A stretch of DNA of 64,000 nt. Origin: Muricea muricata (lineage: Eukaryota > Cnidaria > Anthozoa > Malacalcyonacea > Plexauridae). This document shows positions 13,888-25,300 of this stretch, in pieces (the stretch's first letter is position 1; each line of letters starts with the position of its first letter). The notes under the pieces are model-generated. The model was not told the DNA's origin and searched no databases. It was given only the letters and a program-made list of their open reading frames with translations. The stretch covers positions 1,798,501-1,862,500 of the forward strand of contig OY979730.1 of the NCBI GenBank assembly GCA_963855995.1, in the 5' to 3' direction. A program made the translations under genes and the position numbers.

Positions 13888-15057
13888 GCAGCTGAATTCT
13901 CAAGTGCCTGTCGGGGTTTGATAATTACGCTGGCAGTTCATGCAATTAGCGGAAAACTTGAACGCTGTTTCATTGTTTCAACGAGAAATTCGAATATCGA
14001 TTGCATAGGCCGAGTTCGATTCATTTTCAAGCAAAAGCACTGCAAATTTTCCCCAACTGTAAACTTTTTCTTGCTTCAAAAAAATTCCATGAGAGTAAAT
14101 GTGAGCCTGGGCTAACTCGCTATCACCAGACCAAGTTTGTTGCTTGTCACGCCATGTCGTTTCATGCCTCGAGTTTAAATTTGCTTTTTACCAAATGGTC
14201 CCGGCACGAGCGAGTGAAACATGACACACACGCTCGCTTTGAACGCATCGGAGTATCGGACACAAATTATGCAGTTAACGAGTCGTTTACTTTATAAAGA
14301 CGGAAAATATGGACGTAGAAATATACGTTTCAATTTATCTTGCCATTTCTACTGGGATTTTTCCTTTGATGCATGTGAACGATAAGCAAACGTTCAGGAG
14401 CCGTTTGCATAAAAAAGTGATTAAAGTTAACTATGATTAGTGGAAACATCAACCAATCAGAACAAGATGCTTTGCACTTAATCACTATTTAACAAAAAAC
14501 AGTGATTAAGAAAGTGATTAACAGTTTTATACAACCGGCCCCTGAACATTCACTCAAAACAGTCGTCGTTATCAATCCACTCGCTGATATCTATCACAGG
14601 CAAGGCTGAGCCAGCCTTGACCCAGTCCTGCTCCCGAGCACATTTATGACCCCAAGTTAAAGATTTCATGGAGTAAAAGCGATAATTTAAAAAACTGTCG
14701 GAGAATTACGTGCCTTAATATTGTTAGCTTGAAAGGATACCGAAAACAAAGTTATGCACGAAGTGAAAGCTTAAAAAGATTAAGAAGAATATTTAGTAGT
14801 TCTCAAAAAGTTTTTTAGAAAAATGAGGATAACGTTTAGTCTTGAGCGAGCGACTGAAAGAATTTGTCACAAAATCTTTCTTAATCTTTCTCTGAAGCAA
14901 CACATAATACTGTAAACAGCGCTTAATAACAACTGAAGGTGTATTGTTTAAAACAACATAGACTTAATGAAGCGTTCTCACTCAGTCCTTGGGGCTAAAA
15001 GCAACAAAGAAGTTAAAGCCGATATTAGTGTACCTTTTCAAAGAATATTTTTAATGT

Positions 15058-15134
15058 CTTTTTGTCCTAGTACACCAATATGCCTTTTTGTCCTAGTACA
15101 CCAATATGCCTTTTTGTCCAAGTACACAAATATG
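15058..15134. repeat. 27-bp tandem repeat, three copies
   Basis: Three copies of the unit CTTTTTGTCCTAGTACACC plus AATATGC. The third copy has two substitutions. Confidence 0.9.
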
Positions 15135-15163
15135 TTATTTACTTGTTTTTCGCTAGTAAACAA

Positions 15164-15301
15164 TTATTGAATGAGGTTGAGCATGATATCGAGAATTATC
15201 AAGGACGAAGTTTGCATTATCCACCGAAGGCTGAGGTGGATAACACAAACCGAGGCCTAGGTAATTGTCGATAACATGCGAAAACCGAATTCAATAATTG
15301 T
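15164..15301. repeat. Foldback MITE
   Basis: The arm CAATTATTGAATGAGG at the left is inverted at the right as GAATTCAATAATTG. Inner arms AATTATCAAGGACGAAG and AGGTGGATAACACAAACC complete the foldback. The repeat has no coding capacity. Confidence 0.65.
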
Positions 15302-16300
15302 TTTATTCAAGATATTCAATAATGTATTCAAAAACAAAAAACAAAGAACTTTACAAATGGAACACACGAAAATTTGATGCCAAGTTAATTCGTACAACCT
15401 TTTTTAATGTTCTCTCAATGCAGCAATGTTTTTAAAACAATTAAATGATAGTAATCAATCTGACATTTAAACTAACGAAAATCAATATTTGTAGTACAAC
15501 TTGCCGTTCTGTTTTGTAGCTTCTGCGTAGAACAACTTTAAATTCGCTACCTGCTAAGTACTGTTTCACGATATTTTATTGCTTGAAAATACATTTATAC
15601 AGTTTTATTTCCCTCTGAGTGCTTTTACATAATCTTTCTTTGAGAGCAACGTCAAATATCTCCCTTGTCTAACGACAGAAAGAAATTTAAAGCCAGATAA
15701 AAGCCATTTTTACTCTCAAACAATATTACAATATTTAGTTTTGGCGGGAATTTAAGCAAGCTACCGACCGCGCTGGGGGCTTGGGTTCGACAGCGTACAA
15801 TAATACTTTTTTTGGACCGAATTTCGGTCCAAAACAAGGTATTATTGCACGTTGATCACGTCAGCAGCTAAAATAACGCGTCATCTTACAACTACGGTAA
15901 ATTATCCGTTGCGTTTTAACCAATCACGAACAAGAATAAAATTTGAATACATAATAATTGCTGCTATTGCATACATCAATGTACATGTACCCAAGATAAT
16001 ATGTGCCCAATCCTGTTCACGTATGCACGTGTTGAAAATGCAGAGGGAAGACACGCGGCACTGGAAAATCAGAAAAAAGCGGGGCGGATGAAGACGAATT
16101 AACTAGTTCTTTCAAACACCTTTCATTGCATTTAAGCAAACTTTAATTGATTTCCACATATCAAGTTTGAATCTTACGTAGTTTAACATGGTTCGCGCCC
16201 GGTAATTTATTAAAATGTCATTTATTTAAAAATACAATTTGTGTTGCTACCAGTGCGACACGGACGTAAAAATGAAGTGTAAATAGACGCACCACAAGCA

Positions 16301-16468
16301 TCAGGGCCGTCGCTAGAGCGTTAATTGGGGGGGTTGAATATTCATATTTTCATGTTATGCCCGATTGATTTCTTTTCAAATCAAGTTGATTTCAAAAGAA
16401 ATTAGTCGGGCATAACACAAAAATATGAATATTCAACCCCCCAATTAACGCTCTAGCGACGGCCCTGA
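16301..16468. repeat. Near-perfect palindromic MITE (168 bp)
   Basis: The two halves are inverted copies of about 80 bp. The left end TCAGGGCCGTCGCTAGAGCG pairs with CGCTCTAGCGACGGCCCTGA at the right, leaving a very small loop. It lies directly downstream (69 bp) of the EndoU stop codon and may sit in that gene's 3' untranslated region. A decayed relative is at about 21785-21885. Confidence 0.9.
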
Positions 16469-16536
16469 CCGGCATCGCAATTCATCAAATCGGTAAAAAC
16501 GTCTGGCAACCCTGGATGGCACGCGTAGCAACTCCG

Positions 16537-19024
16537 TGTTTACATAGCTTTGGGAAACGAAGATGCTATAAACTGCTTATCCCTGCTTTGCGAGTCTCGT
16601 CCAATGAAACGATGGGTCGTGATTGTGAGATCCATATCTTCCATCTCAATGCTAGTGGTGCCGGACGAATCCATCAACATACACACGGTATACAGCGCAA
16701 CCTCAAATTCGGGGCTTGTTCCAATGAATGAGCTACCCACGGGCTTAACCTGGTTTTTCCATTCGAATTGAATCGTAATCAAGTGCGTGTCTTCGTTTGG
16801 TTTCTAAAAAAAAGAGTTCAGAATTCCACTAAGTCAAATATATTTGGAGAAGTTGCAGTCAGAATTCTTTTACTAAAATGCCGTTCACACGGTGCTAGGC
16901 ACCCCAAGATTTGACTACGGCTGACGAGAACTAGCACGAGCAGTATATATAAGATTTTGCCGAAATCAACTATTGTGAACTAGACAATATCCTATTTTTT
17001 AACCATGTCTTGATCCAAAGCGAAGACGAATACGGGTTTGTAGGGAAGAATTTAAGAAATACAAATCTCGTAGTCCTACTCGTTCTGGTAGCTGTGGTCA
17101 AATCTAGTTTGAAGACAGCACAGAACTTTTTACCGGTTTTATTAGGGGTTGTGTTTGAACGGTTTGAGCATTAACAATGTAAAACCGTAACGCCAGTCGT
17201 AAGAATTTGGGGTAACAGCATCAAGCGAACAATTACATGAATAGATTTAAGATTACGTTGATATAAAAAACTATACTCCGTTCCAAAATATCACATAACC
17301 AAACCCGAACCAACATGACTGGGTATCTCAGCTGGCAGAACATTGGGCTGGCAATTTTAAAGGTACTTTACTTCCCATGGCTACAAGGCCCAATTTCATC
17401 ATGTGGGTTATTGCAATTTTGTAATTTTTAATAACAAGATGACTAGCAGCTCTGTTTACAAGTACTACAAATAAACGTGAACATAATCCTACAGAGTGTA
17501 AAAAATTTTAGAAGGAAAACTCAGCCTGAAATGTGTAATTAGGAACTTCACTGTTAACTTCCAACCACATTTTATTTCCCAGCTCATTGAATTTCCTCCA
17601 TCTACAATTGCTAGATGGTCACTGTTTTCTACAATGCCAACCATTCTTAGATGTACTCTAACCCTAATCCCAAAACAATTATATCATACCCCTCGAACTC
17701 CACGCCCTCGAATGTAGCCCTGGTAATCAACATTGCCTATTTTTTCTTGGAGATAAAACTGAATCCAATTGTGGAAACCAATCACTTCCTTCGCTCGGCT
17801 TTCACCAACAAACACATGCTCAAACCCTGATGAATCTTTATTTCTAAACATACAGAGCAAAAACAATAGAAATACTTATAGAATTGTGGATAAATTTAAG
17901 ATAAAAACGGTATGAATTTGAGCATGTTCATATTTGGTTGCTTTGCATTTTTTGGCTGTAAATGTGCATCCTGTAGTAAGTATTTGCTTACCTATTTCCC
18001 TTTGTTCTTGAATACAGCTCAAACCATATCTGGTAGAGCTGATGTTTGAAACCTCGCACATCTGGTGGCGACTTCCTATACTTGGCCAGAACCTCATGAG
18101 CAATTTTCATCGGTTCAGTTTCCATAATGAGATCAATGAACTTGCGGTTCTCATTGATCTCTTCCTGGGTAACCACTTCGGCACGACCTGTGTCCCTTTC
18201 ATAGTTGTCCAGCAATGCTATGAAAGCTAACCAAACAAGTTAGAACAGCAAATGAATTCACAAGACATCTATGATTATTTGAATAGTAGTGATTAACACA
18301 CTTAAGGGGTTAACAATTGCAGCATTAGCATACCTTTATATGTTGGTCTTTCAAAAACCTCTGGCTTCACCCAGCTAAACAGTGGGTCCCGAGCTCGGTC
18401 GGTTCTCTCGTAACTCTTAGTGTAACCTTGTAAGTCTAATTCATAATCCACACCAGGTGTCAATCGATTTTTATCTGCTTTCCAAAGTCTACTGGCAATT
18501 TGGGAAGCCTGGGGATGTGGTTTGAATCTGAAAATTATTGCATAATGATGTAAACTTGACATAAAATTTTGGAGAAATATATACATATGTATGAAATAAT
18601 TTTAAAATAAGCCTATCTATGTATGTTTTCATGAGATATACATTAAATACTGCGGCTGTTTACTTTAGTGCATAGAGTCTAGAATATTCCAGAATATTGA
18701 GATCATGGTAAAATACAATATTTGATAATTTTATAAGTATTTGATAAAATGTATCAATTATACAGCAATAGCGCCTAAATGCTACATTATAATGAGAGTA
18801 TGTATTAATGTATGAAGAGGAAATACTAAAAAAACTAAAGCAATAAAGTGCAACGTGTCCAACTACGGTAATTCTATATACTCATCATGAAAGGGTCATT
18901 TATGAGTAGCCTATGACCTTTCGATCAATACGAGAAGAAAACAAATATCAAATTATTGACATTTATCATATTTTCAATAAAATATACAAGTTTTGTCAAG
19001 AATCATAACTTACTCAGAAGACAT
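16537..19024 (-). CDS. EndoU-type (poly(U)-specific) endoribonuclease, XendoU family
   Basis: Five exons join in frame: 19024-19014, 18527-18334, 18226-17992, 17843-17690, 16803-16537, giving 286 codons plus stop, the usual single-domain EndoU length. Family signatures are [14 protein letters not shown] near the start, [13 protein letters not shown] in the middle, [11 protein letters not shown] with candidate catalytic His156, [13 protein letters not shown] with His171, and [15 protein letters not shown] with Lys218. These three residues have the spacing of the XendoU catalytic triad. Family knowledge: these enzymes are metal-dependent endonucleases cutting at uridylates to leave 2',3'-cyclic phosphate. 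There is no signal peptide (the protein begins MSSEFKPHP), so an intracellular form is expected. The first coding exon is only 11 bases and was chosen because it gives a start codon, a strong GTAAGT donor and the right phase. Confidence 0.93.
16910..17108. repeat. Foldback repeat in EndoU intron 4
   Basis: GATTTGACTACGGCT on the left is inverted as AGCTGTGGTCAAATC on the right. A related sequence (AAAGCGAAGACGAT, AAATCTCGTACTCGTA) occurs at about 23070-23150. Confidence 0.5.
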
Positions 19025-19309
19025 TCCGTTGAAAACAAGGGGGACCAATAAAGCAGGATAAAAATTTTGACCAGGGTAAAACCAAACGCGAAATGTAGCA
19101 AATCACAGAATGTAGCAAATTTGGCAAACCCAAACAACGCCTGAATACTTGAGCCTGCGATTGAGGTGACCGCCATGACCGTTCTTCATATAGCATTCCT
19201 TGTAAACTTTACGCTTAGTACTAGTGAACTTTGTGAGATTTTAATTTGCCTTAAGTCATACTGTACTGTATGTTGGTCAAAAACACTTTCTATATCAAAA
19301 ATTTAGTGT

Positions 19310-19476
19310 GTTGTTACACACTATGTGTGTTTTTACACACTATGCGCTTTGTTACACATTGTGTGTATTTTTACACATTGTGTATATTGTTACAAACTAT
19401 GTTGTTACACACTGTATGTGCCTTTACACACTGTCTGTGTGTTGTTACACATTATGTGCGTTGGCACACATTGTGC
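19310..19476. repeat. Minisatellite based on TTACACACTATGTGTGTTT-like units
   Basis: Eight to nine degenerate copies of a roughly 20-bp unit. They alternate TTACACA with TGTGTG words and so are partly self-complementary. Confidence 0.85.
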
Positions 19477-19520
19477 AAAGCTATTAAGATTCTTATTTCA
19501 GCATACCTATTATTTTCATA

Positions 19521-19803
19521 TATACAGCCATTTCAATTAAGGTTGTCCTTCCAAAAGCATGAACTGTAAATTATGAGCGCGCAAAGGATGACGGGTAATG
19601 CTTATTTTTACCTCTAAACACGGACTTGTTTCTTTGAGACAGCATTGAGGGCACATAGGAAACTTACGACGGCAAATTTACTTGCCACAAAGCTAATTTC
19701 CTGAGTATCAGGGCCTAAATAAACAATAATCCATCATCCCTTGCGCGCTCATAGTTCACAGTTTACGCTTTTGGAAAGACAACCTTAATTGAAATAGCTT
19801 TAT
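19521..19803. repeat. Foldback MITE (family copy 1)
   Basis: Inverted arms about 75 bp long. The left arm has TTTCAATTAAGGTTGTCC and ATGAGCGCGCAAAGGATGA; the right arm has ATCCCTTGCGCGCTCAT and GACAACCTTAATTGAAA. The same family is found at 27550-28258 and 47262-47412. Confidence 0.85.
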
Positions 19804-21217
19804 ATTCTTGGGTTTCACTGGAACCTTTTTCAGTAATTCTGAGTGGGGGTCAGCCCGAAATGTATTGATGATTGTACTGCACTGGAGCAAGCAAATCTCA
19901 CATAATTGCACACATTTGCTGCCAAACACAAGGTCAACACATACAGTGAAAATTTTTTTCAGTCTGATGATAGTCTATCGATTTGGAGTTGACCCCCAGT
20001 GAAATTTATGACGTCACGTGAAACCCAAGAATACATATGATAATTATATAATGTTATGTTATCTCATGTTTTACATAATACAAGTTACCTTAATCAAATA
20101 CAATCTTTAAACCTGCAACAATCTTGCAACTTGGTGCTCAACACTACTTTGTATGTATAACACCTGAGAACAATAAAATTTCATAAAGTATTTCCAAAGC
20201 AATTGCAAGTTCATACAGGAGCAACCATTGAGAGGAATGAAAATATTGCGGTGTTTTTCAGTCTGTTGATTGCTTTTCTTCTGATTTTGCTTTGAGTTTG
20301 TACAGCACCGGGTGTCTGAATACTTGCAAAATGCTGCATACCTGGTAGCTCACTTAGTAGCAGTCTATGGCGGAAGGGGGGTAGGCGTCATGTATTATTT
20401 CTGTATTATTAGCTTCATTTTCAATCGATTTTTGTCAAGGTCTACCTATACAACACTGCATGGTGCGCTAAATGAAAGCTCAGAGTCGCCCGAGCTGGGG
20501 GGGGGTTAGGAGGGGTAGCTGCCCCTTGCCTTTTTGTGGGAGGGGCAAGGGGAGCAAAAGTGCCCTTCAAGTATAGAGAATATTATATAAGACACTGAAA
20601 GCAACGCTTAAGTTCTTTTTAGCTTCGTCTTTGAACCGTCAGTTTTCCAGACGCCTAAGTGATAACAAAACCTGCTGTGGCACTGTAAATTGATGAAATC
20701 GGACTCACGACCGACCCTCCAAATTTCCGGAATAAGGACTTTAACATGTTTACAATTTTGTCGGTGCCCTCTGACCCTTTTCAGATTCAGGCGTCCCCGT
20801 GAATGCTTGTGAGTTTCATCCCTACGTAGTCAACGCGTAACGCGACCAAACCTTTACTAAACCTCCAGAGGTATGAGGAACATCTAATCACTAATCAACC
20901 GCAAAGCCATGTTATTACTTTGTAACACCACTGTCATCGAGACAATAGGAACGCTTTTAGGGGATTTAACTAAAGGTGAAATGAATAAAACTTTGTGTGT
21001 TGTAAACTTTCTGTCTAGCATAAACAATAAGCAGAGGTGTTTGGCATAAATATTAGGTACGATTAATTACTGATCCTACCTAATGTATATGCATCGGGTT
21101 ATTTAGTTGTTAATCGTCACTAGTAAAACAAAGGATTTCGAGGTGACATATGATATTATTTGATATATAATATTTGACATGAAACAACTCACATTCATTA
21201 TTCCACTTGATTTTCAG
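19804..21217. other. Intergenic stretch with nothing recognised
   Basis: No conserved coding exon, RNA gene or clear repeat was found. There is a short G-run near 20500. Any remaining exons of the receptor whose last exon is at 21218 were not found here. Confidence 0.4.
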
Positions 21218-21279
21218 CTCCAGAAGCTCATGAAGTAGACCAGGACTATGTGAACCTTATGGAAGAAACTGGAATTTAA
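21218..21279 (+). pseudogene. Orphan terminal exon of a tyrosine-tail receptor paralogue
   Basis: A good acceptor (TTGATTTTCAG) opens a phase-1 exon that ends in a stop after DQDYVNLMEETGI. The end resembles the last residues of genes B (YEIPTETGM) and C (DYVIHQETGQ) of the adjacent cluster, and includes a YVNL phosphotyrosine-type motif. No other exon of this gene was found upstream, so it is either a relic or the end of a gene with distant exons. Confidence 0.5.
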
Positions 21280-21550
21280 ACGACTTTGTCCTAACTGATG
21301 AAGACTGACGAGACACTTTAAAACATAGTTGGATATACATTTACTACCAGCTTACATATCTAACGTAATGTATCTGCACTTCTTATAGCGGTAATGCATG
21401 CGAACCTTATGGAAGAAACTGGAATTTAAACGACTTTGTCCTAACTGATGAAGACTGAAGAGACACTTTAAAACACGGTTGGATATACATTTACTACCAG
21501 CTTACATATCTAACGTAATGTATCTGCACTTCTTATAGCGTAATGCATGC
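21252..21550. repeat. Tandem duplication, 2 x about 150 bp
   Basis: 21252-21401 and 21402-21550 are adjacent direct copies differing at only a few bases. Each contains the last codons of the orphan exon (ACCTTATGGAAGAAACTGGA) and its 3' flank. Confidence 0.95.
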
Positions 21551-22351
21551 ACTCTTCGTAGCGCAATTCCTATATTATTCAAGCACTCCCACAATATTAT
21601 TTCATTTTAAACAATGTATAACTTTGAAGCCAAGCAACTGAGGCTATTTGAGTTGCACTGATTAGCATGATACGGGAAAGTTGTTTAACACAATATAACA
21701 CAAAACAACAACATGGAACTGGAATGTGACAGGAATATGAAGACAAGAAAAGCTACATTTGAGTTTCCACTTAGAGCTAACCAACTTCTTTTGAAATGAG
21801 GTTGATTTCAAAATATATCAGTCTGACAGAACACGTATATATGAATACTAACCGCAATTAACGCTCTTATAACTTCGCCCTTGCCTCGCGCGTTTTACCC
21901 CGAAAACTTGTGAATGAGATATTGATTATCATTTTTCAAAATGCCCTCACGTTTGTTCGGAATTTGGTCACGTTTTCTTAATCGGATCCCCATAGATTTC
22001 AATAGTAAAGATATTTTAAATGCCATTGTAAATGAATGACTATCTTGAATTTTTAATTTTGTCTTGTTGGACGTCACTCTTAGCCGGCTTCACTCAATTA
22101 AGTGTTTAAAGTGTTTAGCACAGTTTTGAAAAGTTATAGCCATCCGCCACTAATCAGAGACGTGATGATAAAGGATAGTATTCTTGCATAAACTTTGGTC
22201 CAATATAGATAACGAGTTATATTGGTATTCTGGTCGAGATTACGCTAAACTTCTAAACCACCTCTGTCAACTGTCTTTCATTTTGTCTTCCTGCTCGAAG
22301 GCGTTCACACTTCACAGACGTCTTGACTCAATAAAGTATTTTCTCAGAAAG

Positions 22352-25300
22352 ATGTGCTCCAAATATTCTGCTATTCTTATATTTTACTTTTTTCTAAAAG
22401 GTAAGTATCACATCTAATTGTTCGTTAATCAAATCAAAATTTCAAAATTTTTGTGGTATTGACTGAGTCGTATTTTGAATGGTGCACAACGCCAGAACAA
22501 TACGAAGTTTTAGACTTGACTAAGGCTACGAGAACGAGTAGGACCGTTGAAAATCACCTACGGGAAGGTTTCAGTCACGAGATACATTCAACGCTTGGTC
22601 GTCAACCCCAAATGGGAACACAGCTATCGGATCAAGTTGAGGATTCATCTTCGGTGTTGACCTTGCGTTTGGTGGCGTATGTATACAGTGTGTCCCAGAA
22701 TAAAGGCTACCCTCTGATGTCAAGCATTACTGCCGCACGTTCAAATTTGAATGTTTTCATTCCCTAAGTGGGCCTAAGGATCCCATTCTGTGTTACTTTG
22801 GCAGAACACATTCAATTTACTTGCAACGTAAGCACAAAATCACTGTGTAGCAGAGAATTACGCATTTTTGGGCTCATTAGGGAGTTAAAGCATTCAAATT
22901 CCAACGCTCGACACTGTTGCTTGATTTCAAAGGGTAGCCTTTTTTCTGGGACGCACTGTAAAATTTAACAAAGCCAACTCGCTTCCGCAAGGCACAAAGC
23001 GGTAATATGGGTAACGTTGCCCAGAGTGTGATAATTAATCTTTTTTGACAAAGTCTTGAAACTAGTAGATGATTCAAAGCGAAGACGATTACGGGTGTGC
23101 AGGAAGGAATTTAAGAAATAAAAATCTCGTACTCGTACTCGTAGATGTAGACAAATCTAAAGCTCCTGAAATCCATTTCGTGTGTAACAAGCCCTTTTAT
23201 GCGGTAACCTCTCATACACTTACGCTAAAACGTAAACTATTTGTTAATTTATGTTCACAGCAGACTTTATGATACTTATTTATATTCCATAATAATAACG
23301 ATATTAATATTTGCACCTCATAAGGGCGGGCACAAACAGCTATTAGTAATTATCAATACAACTCGTATGAAAGTTGTCTGTTTGCGTATTGTTCTTTGAA
23401 ATCTAGCGTATAAACAAATTTAGTTATCAGTGACTTAATTGCATGTTTAGATATAAATAGTACCGAAGTACATTGCAATCATTGTGACTCGAGGGCTTGT
23501 TATTAATGTTGAATGAAAATTTAGTAAACTAGGTCGTGCAAGTCCTACATTTTTTTACAACAGATTTGTGTGTGACATTTTAAATACGATCAAATTTTAA
23601 CGTTTTAAATACGATTAATTCAAATGGAAACTATTGTCAACAATGTATGATGTACAATTTTTCGTCTGAGCATAGACAATCAAGTAGAATGGACTGGAGT
23701 GGCTATCAAGTAGAATGACCGAGTTACCTCGTCACACAGTTATTAATAACGTATGCTTCATTTCTTCCGCATTGACTTCCTTCATGCGATTTCGGCCGTT
23801 GTGCTTTTAACTCTACTAGCAATGCTGATAACGTTAGTGCTAATAATGTATGAGCATTGTTTGATATTTTACAAATCATGTGAGGATGAATTTAATTGGG
23901 TAATTCGGGACCAAAGATCAATAGAAACTTAAAACAAAAGACCAACACACAAAGACTACGGCCTGGGTTTTCATGTATCGTAATTCATCCCCGATCTATC
24001 GTGGGAGATTACTAAGACCCCGTTTACACGGTACCGGACCCCATGGTCACAATATCAAATTGAAGACTTCCACGACAAGTGTGTATGACTCTTACACTTA
24101 CGAAAGCATTGCAAAATTTAACAACAAGCAGTAATAGAAAAAAGTGGTGGGAGTAAATATGACCGCAAACTACCCGAACTCGAAGTCGTGACCAAGCGAA
24201 TCCGGTACCGTGTAAACGGGGTCTAAAAACAAGAAAATGATTTCAGAAACACACAAGATTTTATCAATCACTCAATCACTGATCACCGACAATAAAACCA
24301 CAAGAACACCGCCGATGAATTACGATATATGAAAATCAGGCCTAAGTATGTGCACACGAGGTCGTTTCAGTCGTTTCGCTTTCACAACAATCAACAGTTA
24401 AAATGAAAACGAGAGGAACTGTCTATAAAAATTCTCATCACATGAATTTTTTAGTTTTTGTCCTTAGACGAGGTTTTTACTGGTTTTCCTTAACGTAGCC
24501 AAAGAGACGTTAAGACATCAGTATTTCATCTCAAGTGTTTATGAAAAGTCCGCACCTTGTCTTCCACATACAAAATACAAAGCATTAACTACCCTCTGAA
24601 ATAAGCTGAAATGTTTTATTGAAGTCCAAGAAGACGTTTCATTAATTTCTCTATTTCGTTACATTGACTTTCATGTCCTTACAAGGTACACACCTTTCTG
24701 AAGCCCAGAAATTTAGGCATTTAGTATTGGGTTCCCTTTCAACCGTACTGCCATACCATATCAACTATCGCCAACGTTAACTGACCACTAGGTCTTGTAT
24801 AGATGAATAATCAGGATGAATAAAGATAAATCAAAATGAACAGAGCATGACTATCTGATGATATAGCGCACCAAGATACAAGTTCTTTTACTAGTTTGAA
24901 ACGTTCTCAAAGCATTAAAAATTCAGGCTAAAATGCGCCCAAGTTTAACTTGGGAATGCTCAGAAAATAATCTTGCATCATATAAACTACATATTTTGAA
25001 TGTTTGGTATCGTTATATAAGTTCGTAACTTAATTATTTTTGTTTCAGGAACTGTTGGTTTCTTTGTGAAACATGTACAGACAGGGATGTGTATCATTGA
25101 CACAAGAATAATACAGGCAGATGGTTCATGGGGAAACTTGTCTTTTGTTGAACTTTTCCACAACTGTCTTGACCCAGCCGCTCAGTTTCGGTTTCTTGGT
25201 AATGGTGCCATGTTAAGCTTGATAAGACCTGGATGTCTCTTTCCTACATATAAAGCTGGACTTGGGTATAATCTTGATACGTTTTACCTTTATGTCAACT

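Larger units (their letters stand above)
13888..16536. other. Repeat-rich intergenic region
   Basis: No gene was recognised. It contains dispersed AGTGATTAA words near 14415-14520, a 27-bp tandem repeat (15058-15134), a foldback repeat (15164-15301), a short hairpin around TTGGACCGAATTTCGGTCCAA-like sequence near 15810-15835, and the near-perfect palindromic element at 16301-16468. Confidence 0.5.

Noticed and set aside
17313-17400. tRNA-like sequence (GTATCTCAGCTGGCAGAACA)
   Set aside because: There is no B box matching a TTCGAATCC pattern nearby and no acceptor stem; most likely a SINE fragment.
19270-19569. Cysteine/threonine-rich + strand ORFs
   Set aside because: They are translations of the TTACACA minisatellite; no splice or homology support.
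22453-22767. 104-codon + strand ORF after gene A exon 1
   Set aside because: It runs through a foldback MITE (22686-22958) and has no similarity or splice support.
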